From Chromobacterium subtsugae (lineage in GTDB: Bacteria; Pseudomonadota; Gammaproteobacteria; Burkholderiales; Chromobacteriaceae): 64,000 nucleotides of DNA. Where the stretch lies: positions 34,050-98,049 of the forward strand of contig NZ_JYKA01000017.1 of NCBI RefSeq assembly GCF_001676875.1. Reading direction: 5' to 3'. The translations under genes were made by a program, and so were the position numbers. The notes under the pieces are model-generated. The model was not told the origin of the DNA. It searched no databases and worked only from the letters and a program-made list of their open reading frames with translations. This document shows, in pieces, positions 6,791-15,360 of the stretch (position 1 is the first letter of the stretch; each line of letters opens with the position of its first letter).

Positions 6791-7744
6791 TTACCCCTCA
6801 GCAGATTTCACAATCGCAGTCGCCCAGCGATCATCAGATACCACTAGATCATAGCGTTGTATAAACGTAACCATTTTCTTTGGATCTTTATTATATGTCT
6901 TAATCCAGTTCTCAACTGCATCACCCACATCTTCAATCAAATCTTTGAAGCTAATGTGCTTTCTCTTTGGGTCCACACTAGGCAAGCAATTTTGACTTCC
7001 GACATAAGGCATTAACTGGGCAACACTTCCCTCAGAAACCTTACGCGATTCTAGATTCGACATATGCAAAAGACTATTTCGAAACTCCCATAACTCTTCT
7101 GGCGTTGCCCCAGCCAACCCAGGGGCGGAAAATGCACGCAGCCAATCTATAAATACGGGCGTACTGCGCGGAGGTCGATCGCCAAATTCAACATAAGCGA
7201 TGGTATCCAGAAACGACATTAATAATTTTAAGCATGACACATAATGCCGATTATTAAAAAGCAATCGTATTGCTTTAAAGTAATCGTCATTAATTAGAGC
7301 CGGCATATCAAACGTGCCGGCCTCTTTATCTAAATATTTGAACAGATAATCATCCATCTCCCCGCCACCCACTGCATCATTAGGCACACCTGACATATCT
7401 AGAGGCCCCATCGGTACGCTCATATCGATCTTTGGAACACCATCCACAATAGGAGTAATACAAAATAACGGCGTCCGCCCCGCTCCAACTGAAGCAAGAA
7501 GTGGTTCAAAAATCTCAAGAGTATTTCCTATTCGCTGTCTTGCAAAGTATTCCTCTTGAGGCATCGGCGGCACTAACGGCACACGTTGTACAGATGAAAA
7601 GTCCAGCGTGGCACGCTCGCGCAAAAAGGCTAGTTTTTTCTGATCCCCGCCTTTCCGATAATATGGCTTGATACCTATCGCTCGCAACTCTCCCCCTTCA
7701 AAATATGTGTATATATTGTACACTGGCTCGTGTTTTCCCATCAT
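6791..7744 (-). CDS. Cargo protein with a C-terminal HEPN-type RNxxxH motif
   Basis: A 317-residue protein inserted between portal and protease genes. Base composition is far more AT-rich than its neighbours, and it has its own terminator. The C-terminal half is helical: DDYFKAIRLLFNNRHYVSC near residues 143-161, FIDWLRAFSAPGLAGATPEE, then EFRNSLLHM with the RNSLLH motif at 212-217. R-N-x3-H within a helical domain is the active-site pattern of HEPN ribonucleases, common in abortive-infection and toxin systems. The N-terminal ~130 residues (YNIYTYFEGGELRAIGI) were not recognised. No antitoxin gene is adjacent. A superinfection-exclusion role is inference. Confidence 0.7.
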   Translation of the reverse strand: MMGKHEPVYNIYTYFEGGELRAIGIKPYYRKGGDQKKLAFLRERATLDFSSVQRVPLVPPMPQEEYFARQRIGNTLEIFEPLLASVGAGRTPLFCITPIVDGVPKIDMSVPMGPLDMSGVPNDAVGGGEMDDYLFKYLDKEAGTFDMPALINDDYFKAIRLLFNNRHYVSCLKLLMSFLDTIAYVEFGDRPPRSTPVFIDWLRAFSAPGLAGATPEELWEFRNSLLHMSNLESRKVSEGSVAQLMPYVGSQNCLPSVDPKRKHISFKDLIEDVGDAVENWIKTYNKDPKKMVTFIQRYDLVVSDDRWATAIVKSAEG

Positions 7745-7907
7745 CTTGCCTTTGCTCCCACTTCCTAGAGAGAAATTAAAAAATGACTATTACCAACGTA
7801 CCAGCATATCGAATTCGCCAGCTCGAAGGAATAAGACGACAACCACCCTACAATAACTATAACACTCGGGAAAATATTATGAAGATAGGAAATAGATATT
7901 TAGCGGG

Positions 7908-9158
7908 CTACGCCAGGATGCGATCAATCTCCACCAGAGCGCGAGCATCAGGCTTGCCCTGCAGTGATGCCCCGCGCGTGTCCACCATATTGAGCGGCTG
8001 CATATAGACATCCCCGCCGGGGATAGGCTGCAGGTTTTCCAAGCGCCGGATGTCGTTGGCAGACAGCCAGCCCCATTGCCGCCCAATCGCATACGCGGCA
8101 TAACGGCTTTGCGTATCGCCGCGCAGCAGGCCGGACACATTGAATTCGATGTACAGCTCGCCACGTTCGGACGGCAACAACAGGTCGCGCATGCGGGCCT
8201 GTTCGTGGCGTTTGATCCAGGGCATCAGGCAATAGATCACATACTCGATGCCCTGATGCTCGATGTTGTTGTTTGTCGCCCGGTCCAAGAGACCGACTTT
8301 GTGTGGCGGCATTTTGAAAATCTGCGCCACCTCCAGGGCAGACAACTTACGCGCGTCGATCAGTTGGGCATCGGCATTCGTCATCGAAAGCGGTTTGAAG
8401 GTAATACCCTCCTGCAGCAACGCGACTTTCATCGCGTTGCCCCGGCCGGCGTACTCCCTCTTCCACGCCGCTTTGATCTGCAGCACCCGTTCCGCACTCA
8501 GCGGCTTCACATCCTGGCCGCCGATCACCGCCGGCCGCTCCAATACGCCGGCCAGGTGCGTCCCATTCGCAAAAACCGCGCTGGCGTGGCCATGCGTCGC
8601 CAGCGCCAGGCCCAGGCTATCGCAATGCAGCTGCACCGGGCTGATGCCGGTATAGCCATTGCGCGTAAACCACCGCACATGATGGACCTGATGCGCCGGC
8701 ATCGGCTCTTGGCCGTCAAAGCGGTAATACGGCATCAAATCCGCACCGCGCAGCACCGCCACCTTGCCGGCTTCCATCGGCAACAGCGCCACCGGCCGCC
8801 CGGCCTCGTCGCGCTCGATGTAGGAATAAGCGTTGCCATCATGCGCGGCAGCGATCTGCGCGCCTTCGGTATACTCGAACGGCGTTTGCCAGCCGTTGGG
8901 CTGGCGCAGCAGCTGGGCAACAGGATGATCCGTTACCCGCTCGCGCTGGTCGCCGTTGCGGCGATACAGTTCGCACGGCAGCTGCGCCAGCGACTCGGCC
9001 AGCGTGGTAATACATGCCTGATACGTGGTAATCGATAGCGCCTTGTCCGGCGATACCGCCACCCCGGCCGCGCTCCGGGCGCCGCCGCCCAGCAGGCTGG
9101 ATAACCAGCCCGGATCGGGCGATGCCGCAGATTGGCCAAACTGCTGTGACATGAACAT
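7908..9158 (-). CDS. Phage portal protein, HK97 family
   Basis: A 416-residue portal forming the dodecameric DNA entry channel. Landmarks are ALSITTYQACITTLAESLAQ and LPCELYRR near the start, VTDHPVAQLLRQPNGWQTPF, YTGISPVQLHCDSLGLALAT, a VGLLDRATNNNIEHQGIEYV segment typical of the family, and GQWGW-like RQWGWLSANDIRRLENLQPI near the C-terminus. The start at ATG 9158 overlaps the upstream TGA and follows GGAAGGG. ATG 9152 (MSQQFGQ) is an alternative. Confidence 0.9.
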   Translation of the reverse strand: MFMSQQFGQSAASPDPGWLSSLLGGGARSAAGVAVSPDKALSITTYQACITTLAESLAQLPCELYRRNGDQRERVTDHPVAQLLRQPNGWQTPFEYTEGAQIAAAHDGNAYSYIERDEAGRPVALLPMEAGKVAVLRGADLMPYYRFDGQEPMPAHQVHHVRWFTRNGYTGISPVQLHCDSLGLALATHGHASAVFANGTHLAGVLERPAVIGGQDVKPLSAERVLQIKAAWKREYAGRGNAMKVALLQEGITFKPLSMTNADAQLIDARKLSALEVAQIFKMPPHKVGLLDRATNNNIEHQGIEYVIYCLMPWIKRHEQARMRDLLLPSERGELYIEFNVSGLLRGDTQSRYAAYAIGRQWGWLSANDIRRLENLQPIPGGDVYMQPLNMVDTRGASLQGKPDARALVEIDRILA

Positions 9159-9322
9159 CAGCGCGCCCTTCCCGCGCTGCGCGCCGTCATCCACGACCAG
9201 GCTAACGCGAAACCGCCACCCACCATCCAACCGGCCGCCGCATGCAACAGCGACATGCCGACCGTCACCGCCGCCACGCCGGCCAGGCCGACCAGCAACG
9301 TCAAATAGTCCAACTTACTCAC
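9158..9322 (-). CDS. Small two-helix membrane protein between terminase and portal
   Basis: A 54-residue frame from GTG 9322, overlapping the terminase stop (GTGA) and ending in the TGA that overlaps the portal start. It begins VSKLDYLTLLVGLAGVAAVT and has two predicted transmembrane stretches (about 6-24 and 28-44) followed by a basic tail (TARSAGRAR). Small membrane proteins occur at this spot in HK97-like phages. Function unknown. Confidence 0.65.
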   Translation of the reverse strand: MSKLDYLTLLVGLAGVAAVTVGMSLLHAAAGWMVGGGFALAWSWMTARSAGRAR

Positions 9323-11022
9323 AAGCACACCTCGTCTTCGTAGGCGGAAACGAACGATCCCGCCGGGGCGTGATACAGCGCCCGATTCAATGCCATTACC
9401 AATGCCACAATGCCGTCGATCTTCTCCCTCGACTTGCCCTTGTTCGGGCGATAGTTGTCATTGGAGTCCCGCAGCACCACCACATTGCCAGCCATCCAGC
9501 GCAGGACCGGATGCCCGCCATGAGCCAGCGCTTGCGACTTGATCAGGGCTTCAAGCTCTTTCGTCGGGTCGGACAGATTTTGGAAATTCTGTGACAGCGC
9601 GACCAACTGCAGCCCGTCTTCTGTCAGTTCGGTAGCCAACTTGCCGGCGTTCCATTCGTCAAAGCCGATGGCCTGCAGATCGAATTGCCGGGCATCGGCC
9701 AGGATCTGGGCGCGGATCACTTCCTGATCGATCCGCGTGCCGGCGGTGGCCGTGATGTAGCCTTGCCGCGCCCAAGTCGAATAGGAAACCCTGTCGCTTT
9801 TGTCACGCGCCAGCATGTTGTCCGCCGGCACAAAAAAACGCGGCAGAACCTGCCATGGCTCCCCCGGCTTCTCAGGCGGGAACAGCAGCACCCAAGCGGC
9901 AATATCCGTCTTGCTGGCCAGGTCCAGGCCGCCGAAGCAACGCCGATGCCGCAGCAACTCAGGATCGACCGCGGCTGTTCCCTTGTCCCATTCGTCCAGG
10001 GAAATCCAGCTATCAACCGCTTGCGTCCAGATGTTCAGGCGCTTGGTCAGGAAGTTGAATAGCGCGGTCGGCACCACACGCGCCTTTTGCGCCTGCGTGC
10101 GCAACTCTTCCAAGAACAACGAAACGCCAAGATTCGGATTGGCCTTGCACCATACCGACTCGTCAAACCAATCGTCCTCCGGGTCCAGCGTGTAGATCAC
10201 GCCACCGAAGCTGTCGTCCTCCAGCGCCGGGTCTTTGCCCTGATTTTCCAGAATCCGGATCAGGTAATTTCGCTGCTCCAGGCAGATGCTGCCCTCTTGG
10301 TTGAAACCGGCCGTGGTAATCGCGTGCATCACACTGCGGCGCCGCGCGCCGCGCCCGGTATCGATCACGTCCCATAGGTCGCGGGAGGGATGCGCGTGCA
10401 ATTCGTCGATAATCGCGCCATGTACGTTCAAGCCGTCCAGGGTTTTGGCGTCCGCGCCCAGCGGCACGAACTTGTTCGCTGTGCCAGGTATCCACAGCTT
10501 GTTTTTGTGGTTCTGCACCAGCTGGCGCAGGGCGGGCGACTTGGCGACCATCATTTCCGCCGCCGCGTGCGTGATTTTGGCCTGCTCCAGCTTCGTCGCC
10601 GCCGTGTAGACCTGCGCGCCGGCCTCCTTGTCGGCGGCGAATAGATACAGGCCCAGGCCGGCCAGCTTGGTGGACTTGCCGTTCTTGCGCGCCACCTCCT
10701 CATAAAAGGTGCGGAAGCGGCGCCGGCCGTCCCGGTTGTACCAACCAAACTCGACCGCGATCCAGAACGCTTGCCATGGCGCTAGCTCCACCGGCTGGCC
10801 CGACCACTCGCCCTCGAAATGGCGGCAGTAGCGCGGGAAAAAGGCCAGCGCATGGGCGGCCATCTCTGGCCGCCAGACCAGGCCGCGCGCTTCCTGCTGC
10901 TGCAGGTCGCGGAAATGCCGCTCCACCGCCAGCCGGACATAGCGGCCGACCTTGATGCGGCCTTCCAGCACGTCCACGCCGTACTGATCCCACGGCTGTA
11001 AAACGTAACAGGCCGGAATCAA
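9319..11022 (-). CDS. Terminase large subunit
   Basis: About 567 residues. The N-terminal ATPase drives DNA into the prohead: the Walker A-like RKNGKST is at 112-118 and Walker B GAIIDELHAH at 202-211. The C-terminal half holds the nuclease region with CFGGLDLASKTDIAAWVLLF and FDEWNAGKLATELTEDG, then DGIVALVMALNRAL. It is P27/HK97-class. The start is TTG 11022, overlapping the TerS stop as TTGA. The frame continues into TerS, but that would be a long overlap. Works with the adjacent TerS, HNH and portal proteins. Confidence 0.92.
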   Translation of the reverse strand: MIPACYVLQPWDQYGVDVLEGRIKVGRYVRLAVERHFRDLQQQEARGLVWRPEMAAHALAFFPRYCRHFEGEWSGQPVELAPWQAFWIAVEFGWYNRDGRRRFRTFYEEVARKNGKSTKLAGLGLYLFAADKEAGAQVYTAATKLEQAKITHAAAEMMVAKSPALRQLVQNHKNKLWIPGTANKFVPLGADAKTLDGLNVHGAIIDELHAHPSRDLWDVIDTGRGARRRSVMHAITTAGFNQEGSICLEQRNYLIRILENQGKDPALEDDSFGGVIYTLDPEDDWFDESVWCKANPNLGVSLFLEELRTQAQKARVVPTALFNFLTKRLNIWTQAVDSWISLDEWDKGTAAVDPELLRHRRCFGGLDLASKTDIAAWVLLFPPEKPGEPWQVLPRFFVPADNMLARDKSDRVSYSTWARQGYITATAGTRIDQEVIRAQILADARQFDLQAIGFDEWNAGKLATELTEDGLQLVALSQNFQNLSDPTKELEALIKSQALAHGGHPVLRWMAGNVVVLRDSNDNYRPNKGKSREKIDGIVALVMALNRALYHAPAGSFVSAYEDEVCL

Positions 11023-11846
11023 TCCGGCCTGTCGTTGATGTACCCCAGCAGCTCGGCCAAGTCCTCGCTGATCACCCGCCCCTTGCTTAGCGCCTTGGTT
11101 CTTGCGCATGAGGCCACCGTCATTCCATTTCGTTTGAGCAATTCGCGCATCTGTTTGGCGATCTTTGCCCGGTTGTAGCTGGCGCTGACTTCATACCGGC
11201 GGCCAGTCTCCTTGGCCGCCGCGAAAATCTTGCCCCGATTGTCCAAAATCCACTGCTTGCAGGCTTGCCAGTCGGCAATAGCCGCGCAGATCAGGCCCAG
11301 CGCGATGCCCGCCGACGAATAGTCGAAGCCCGACGCCTGCAGCAGCGGCTGTATCTCGCGCCAGGCACGCGCTTCCGCCTTGGTCATCGACCAGGGCGGT
11401 TTTTTCGGCAAATTGGCGCCGCCCTCGCCCAGCTGGTCCATCACCGCGAACGGATCGGAGGCGAATAAGTCCGCCGTCAACATCCGATCCAGGGCGCGCA
11501 CCTGGCCGGCGGCCATCACCGTCAAGCCGCCTTCATCCAGGTCTTTCATCACCTCGCCCCGCGCCCGCCGCTCGGCGCGGGACTCATCGGTTTCCAGCGA
11601 ACCGCCGTTGGCGTCCTCGTCGTAGCGATGGCCGTAGCGGTCCAATTCCTCGACATGCGTCCGCCAGTCATCGACCTTGTCCGCTAACAAGGCGATCTGC
11701 AGCAGCGCGGATGTCCAGTCCAGACCAGCGCTGTCCAGTGCGTTGATGGTGTATTTCCAGACATCGCGGCCACGCTTCGAAGTCAAAAAGGCGGGCGGTT
11801 TGGGCATCACGCCGGAACCCGCTCGCAAAGGGGCTTTTCCGGCCAT
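11019..11846 (-). CDS. Terminase small subunit, P27-like with internal duplication
   Basis: A 275-residue DNA-recognition subunit, long for a P27-type small terminase. Two similar blocks are visible: PPAFLTSKRGRDVWKYTIN with LDSAGLDWTSAL (about 18-50) and PPWSMTKAEARAWREIQP with LQASGFDYSSAG (about 150-180). Each is followed by an aligned DW-containing helix (KVDDWRTHVEE; AIADWQACKQW). This suggests a duplicated domain. A basic C-terminus (RAKIAKQMRELLKRNGMT) follows. An AAGG ribosome site precedes ATG 11846. Confidence 0.82.
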   Translation of the reverse strand: MAGKAPLRAGSGVMPKPPAFLTSKRGRDVWKYTINALDSAGLDWTSALLQIALLADKVDDWRTHVEELDRYGHRYDEDANGGSLETDESRAERRARGEVMKDLDEGGLTVMAAGQVRALDRMLTADLFASDPFAVMDQLGEGGANLPKKPPWSMTKAEARAWREIQPLLQASGFDYSSAGIALGLICAAIADWQACKQWILDNRGKIFAAAKETGRRYEVSASYNRAKIAKQMRELLKRNGMTVASCARTKALSKGRVISEDLAELLGYINDRPD

Positions 11847-11883
11847 TTCAGAGCCTTTCAGCTAGTTGAGCGCGACAGAAAAC

Positions 11884-11905
11884 AAAAAAGCCCCTTTCGG
11901 GGCTT
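11884..11905 (-). terminator. Intrinsic terminator between HNH gene and terminase
   Basis: On the minus strand AAGCCCC-GAAA-GGGGCTT is followed by TTTTG. It faces late transcription just before TerS. Confidence 0.75.
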
Positions 11906-12000
11906 GTTGGGGGGATTTAGACCCCCCCCTATGAAAATCCAGCGTGGAGAAAAGCGCGGTTAGGCACGCGGTCTTGGCCAGGCGGTCGGGCGGAAGGATT

Positions 12001-12417
12001 TCACCCCCCTACCCCCTGGCCGACCTCGCGCCGCCGGTTGCCGAACCCGCCGTCTTCCCGCGCGGTCTTGCGCGAGTGGCAGGAATGGCAAAGCGCCTGA
12101 TGATTGGACGACTCGATGAACAGCGACCAGTCGCCACGATGCGGCCGGATGTGGTCGCAATCGGTCGCGCGGTTCACGCATCCCGGCGTGGCGCAGCGAT
12201 AGAGCGCCGCTTTCAGACAGGCATCGCGCCGGGCGAACCAGATGCGTTGCCGATACCAGCGCCGGACCTTGGCCACGGTTTCATCCGACATCCGCCGCTG
12301 ATCCGCCACCCGACGAACATGGGATGCATGGTCCGGACAGCAGCTGTTACCCGGCGCGGCCATCTGGCGACAGCCCTGCATCGCGTAGCGGCAAGGGCGG
12401 GAAGGTGCGACAGGCAT
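12001..12417 (-). CDS. HNH endonuclease
   Basis: A 138-residue HNH nuclease of the type encoded next to TerS in many cos-packaging phages, where it assists DNA cleavage at packaging. The core is visible: zinc-binding cysteines CATPGC near residue 80, the DCDHIRPHRGDWSLF block holding the catalytic His, and LCHSCHSRKTARED. ATG 12417 is preceded by GGAG at six bases and lies just after a terminator. The open frame extends to 12549, but that would run through the hairpin. Confidence 0.85.
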   Translation of the reverse strand: MPVAPSRPCRYAMQGCRQMAAPGNSCCPDHASHVRRVADQRRMSDETVAKVRRWYRQRIWFARRDACLKAALYRCATPGCVNRATDCDHIRPHRGDWSLFIESSNHQALCHSCHSRKTAREDGGFGNRRREVGQGVGG

Positions 12418-12469
12418 AGCGGCTCCACAAATAGGAACGCCCCGACCAGATGGCCGGGGCGCAGAAAGC

Positions 12470-12498
12470 AAAAAACCCGAGGGCTTTGCCTCGGGTTT
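12470..12498 (-). terminator. Intrinsic terminator just downstream of the Q-like gene
   Basis: On the minus strand AACCCGAGG / CCCTCGGGTT is followed by TTTTGC. Placed between the antiterminator-like gene and the first late gene, as the lambda tR' terminator is relative to Q. Confidence 0.8.
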
Positions 12499-12566
12499 CG
12501 TTACTCGCAATTGTTTCAAGAGTAGCTTAAATTTACACAAGTCCGACATGATGTGTCAAGCGATCA

Positions 12567-13046
12567 TCATTCATTGGCAGCAATCGCCTCCAACTCACAC
12601 ACCACACCGACCACCCCAACTTGCCGCACTCGATGCGTCACAGACGCCATGGCAAGCTGGAACTCTACTTGCGCATTATGCATCCAGCGCTCAACTGTCC
12701 GGCAAGAGACGCCTGCAGAATCAGCAAATTGTGCCGTCACCGCCCCCACTCGGCGACGCGGTAGGTCCACAGCCTGTACAGCAGTCACACCGCCTATGCG
12801 CCCTCTGTAGTAGCGATCAATCAACCCCTTTGTATCCGCCTTGATTTTTCTGCATAAGACCTGATCCACCAGCAACAACTTTTCATTATCAAACGTCTGC
12901 CGCGCGCCCCTACGCTCTGGATGCTCGGTTCCCGCTTGTGCCATTGCTTCATTCAAGATCGACATCTTATAGCCCAAGCCATTAGCTTCTCGCTGATCAA
13001 CCCAAGCCCCCCATTTCCACAGCAGTTCGTCCACTTCCTTAATCAA
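12567..13046 (-). CDS. Phage antitermination Q-like late regulator
   Basis: About 159 residues. The N-terminus (VDELLWKWGAWVDQREANGL, then GYKMSIL) resembles the WGrW...GLGY pattern of the phage antitermination Q family (PF06530). A helix-turn-helix-like segment is visible later (FADSAGVSCRTVERWMHNAQ). It lies between replication genes and late genes with a terminator right after it, the classic Q position. TTG 13046 has GAGGG six bases upstream; TTG 13052 is an alternative. Function is inferred from position plus weak similarity. Confidence 0.62.
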   Translation of the reverse strand: MIKEVDELLWKWGAWVDQREANGLGYKMSILNEAMAQAGTEHPERRGARQTFDNEKLLLVDQVLCRKIKADTKGLIDRYYRGRIGGVTAVQAVDLPRRRVGAVTAQFADSAGVSCRTVERWMHNAQVEFQLAMASVTHRVRQVGVVGVVCELEAIAANE

Positions 13047-13137
13047 AGCCAAACCCTCAAAAACCCAGCGAAGAAATTCCCTAGCCCGATCACCGTCGGG
13101 CTTTCTTTTAGCCTGTTATTTTATCATGGCGGCTTGG

Positions 13138-13908
13138 TTATTTTACAAAATGCCGCTTTCTAAAGTCCTCCCAATAACATTGCAAAACCAAAGCATTTTC
13201 ATACATCCTACTTGCCGCACGCGGGCCGACAATTTCAGACAGCCGCTCTTGCGTCTGGTTACTAATAAAGACCGTAGGCAAACCCTCGGCAGACCGCATA
13301 TCTATTACCCGATTCAAAACACGCAAACCATGACCATTGGCATCCAACAATTCCACTTCATCAATAATTAATACTGAATAAGAAGCAAATCGATTCAACT
13401 CAATGCTTTCGCTCCTCCCTGCTTTTCCCCATGTTTCACACACTTCCGTTTTCATCTGATCGGATGTCACATAGCAAACATTCAAGCCACGATGCGCAAT
13501 AAGATTTAATACCGCCGCGCTGGCCATATGTGTTTTTCCCGTGCCGGTAAATCCCATCATCACCACATTACCAGCATTTCGATCCTTGCCAACTTTTACT
13601 ACCCATTTTTTAAAAGCATTCAATACCGCCACTTGTTCATGACAAATTTCCAATAAGTCCCGAAATTTGGCATTTCGAAATTTACCCGGCACGCCGCAGC
13701 GTGCCATTGTGGCTTTCTGCTGACTGGCCACTTGCTTTTCTCTTTCTATCTCAAGCTCACAGCGTAGGCATCTCGGCTCGACTCCAGATAATACAGCCGC
13801 CTCAAACTCTCCATGCTTTTGGCAGCGTGCCGATATTTTGGCAAGCCCTCGAAATCCCGCTACGCGAGGGAAATACTGCACAGCATCAATCAAGCCAATC
13901 CCCCTCAT
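13138..13908 (-). CDS. DnaC-like helicase loader ATPase
   Basis: A 256-residue AAA+ protein loading the host replicative helicase onto phage DNA. A zinc-like cysteine set (CQKHGEFEAA; EPRCLRCELE) is followed by the Walker A GFTGTGKTH near residue 118 and Walker B YSVLIIDEVELL. The final FISNQTQERLSEIVGPRAAS is typical of DnaC/IstB ATPases. ATG 13908 is preceded by GGCGGGG and overlaps the upstream gene by 23 bases. Some AT-rich codon use in the 3' half. Confidence 0.85.
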   Translation of the reverse strand: MRGIGLIDAVQYFPRVAGFRGLAKISARCQKHGEFEAAVLSGVEPRCLRCELEIEREKQVASQQKATMARCGVPGKFRNAKFRDLLEICHEQVAVLNAFKKWVVKVGKDRNAGNVVMMGFTGTGKTHMASAAVLNLIAHRGLNVCYVTSDQMKTEVCETWGKAGRSESIELNRFASYSVLIIDEVELLDANGHGLRVLNRVIDMRSAEGLPTVFISNQTQERLSEIVGPRAASRMYENALVLQCYWEDFRKRHFVK

Positions 13909-14770
13909 CCCCGCCCACCACGCTACCCGAAACCGGCACCACCTTTTCAGGGTCCGGGGCTGGAATACTCTTCCAAGCCGGATCATTTCGGCCCACCTTA
14001 CGCTCAAGCGGCCGACCGCTTACTGAACGGGCTGCAGACGGTTTTTCCTCCTCTCGAATCGACCACAGAACTTTCGAAAGATACTTGGCCGAAATCACCT
14101 TACCCGCTGCGATATAGCCCCGGCTTCGGTCAATAGCCTGCCGAAGCTGCGTAAGGGTGACACCCGCCTCTACCCACTCCAGTACCGCAGGATTGGCGGC
14201 ACCACCGACACGCACACCAAGCCGTGTGGCAGCTGCCGCCAAACGCATTGATTGCTCGCAACACTCCCCTTCGCGCGCGATATGTATATATTTATTATTA
14301 TTCTCAGATATGTCCGCCTCAAACTGTCCGCCCTCATCCTGATCAACAGCAATCAAAGATGGTTCAGAGCCTTGCGCTGCCTGACTTTCAGAGATATCAC
14401 GCTGCCCACCTCCTGCACTCCTGCTCATGTCCTGTTCATCACCTAGACGCACTAAAAGCGGTAGCTTCAAGACCAATTTTTTGAACTCCTGAACAGTAGC
14501 TGCTCGCTTGATCAAGCCCACTCTTTCCAGCTCATCCAACAAAGCATCTATTTGCTTCAATGAGGGCATCCACGCCGGCCGCCTGCTACCGCGCGGCGGG
14601 ACGTACTGACAATGTATAGCGAGCACGCTGCGGCTAATCGGGTAGCCCCTGCCAACAATACCCGTTCGAATGTCCACGCGTGGACGCAGTCCGGCCAAAT
14701 AGAGCCGGAAAGCTTCCAGGCTGCAGGAAAGCAAAGCCGCCTGCTCCTGTTCCGTCAACAATACTTTCAT
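13886..14770 (-). CDS. Phage replication initiation protein (O-like)
   Basis: About 294 residues from ATG 14770, with a strong GGAAGGGGGG upstream. The N-terminal ~110 residues look like a winged-helix DNA-binding domain (EQEQAALLSCSLEAFRLYLA; MPSLKQIDALLDELERVGLI). A low-complexity acidic middle follows, then a helical module (AVLEWVEAGVTLTQLRQAID; AKYLSKVLWSIREE) resembling DnaT/DnaD-type replication domains. Pairs with the DnaC-like gene downstream. A start 20 codons earlier is possible but less well supported. Confidence 0.75.
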   Translation of the reverse strand: MKVLLTEQEQAALLSCSLEAFRLYLAGLRPRVDIRTGIVGRGYPISRSVLAIHCQYVPPRGSRRPAWMPSLKQIDALLDELERVGLIKRAATVQEFKKLVLKLPLLVRLGDEQDMSRSAGGGQRDISESQAAQGSEPSLIAVDQDEGGQFEADISENNNKYIHIAREGECCEQSMRLAAAATRLGVRVGGAANPAVLEWVEAGVTLTQLRQAIDRSRGYIAAGKVISAKYLSKVLWSIREEEKPSAARSVSGRPLERKVGRNDPAWKSIPAPDPEKVVPVSGSVVGGDEGDWLD

Positions 14771-15026
14771 ACGCCCCCCTTCCCCCCACAGCAGCCAACG
14801 CTGCCCGTCTAGGGTCTTCGTGATGTTCAATCGGCAAAGGCGCTAGCTTCGCTTCCACTGCGAGCCAGCCCTCTTTAATGGCCCGCTTCACAGTCAAGCG
14901 ATGCCCTTCACCATGTACCCGTCCCAACCGCGTTAGCTCTCGTCGCTGCGCCCTTTTCGTGGGCAGCATCACGATATAGGCAGCATCTGCTATTACATCA
15001 CCGCTTTCTTTCTGCCATGGCATCAT
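14634..15026 (-). CDS. Hypothetical phage early protein
   Basis: A 130-residue frame from ATG 15026 with a strong GGAGGCGAG site. It begins MMPWQKESGDVIADAAYIVM and is rich in Arg/Lys (PTKRAQRRELTRLGRVHG). Its last ~45 codons overlap the replication gene in another frame, which is long for a normal junction. The true protein may end earlier or the C-terminus may be dispensable. Family not recognised. Confidence 0.55.
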   Translation of the reverse strand: MMPWQKESGDVIADAAYIVMLPTKRAQRRELTRLGRVHGEGHRLTVKRAIKEGWLAVEAKLAPLPIEHHEDPRRAALAAVGGRGAYESIVDGTGAGGFAFLQPGSFPALFGRTASTRGHSNGYCWQGLPD

Positions 15027-15057
15027 CTCGCCTCCGTTGATCCGGCTCTAGCGAACG

Positions 15058-15174
15058 CTAAAGTAAATCGATGTGACGGCGCCTCAGCTTGGCTTTGCAT
15101 CCTGGCTTTGCGACTCGCGCTTGCCAATCCAGCTGCGCCAACAGCATGTCAACCGCGCGCATCGATGCCTGCAT
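15058..15174 (-). CDS. Possible small early protein (38 residues)
   Basis: A 38-residue frame, MQASMRAVDMLLAQLDWQAR onward, ending RRRHIDLL. An AGAGGGG site lies about eight bases upstream, and the next gene begins 31 bases after its stop. Basic C-terminus. It is the only plausible coding stretch between the Cro-like gene and 15026. Confidence 0.4.
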   Translation of the reverse strand: MQASMRAVDMLLAQLDWQARVAKPGCKAKLRRRHIDLL

Positions 15175-15360
15175 CCTGTCCACCCCTCTTGGATGGGCTG
15201 GTTTCGTGAATATCTAGAATCATGACAAATATGTTAAATGTGGATGTAGTGCGCGCCATAGTCATATAACATGAGAATCTATGGCTACTACATACAGAAG
15301 AAAAAACACCGGGCATGCCGGCGGAAGCGTCCCACGCTGGACTGCGGGACGCGGGGAAGC
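15175..15360. other. Non-coding stretch downstream of the Cro-like gene
   Basis: A 77-codon minus-strand frame spans it, but it lacks a ribosome site and looks like low-quality coding. Nothing else seen. Confidence 0.3.

Noticed and set aside
13083..13108. Terminator after the DnaC-like gene
   Set aside because: The AGCCCGA/TCGGGCT hairpin has its T tract on the plus strand, where no gene ends; for the leftward operon it lacks a T run.
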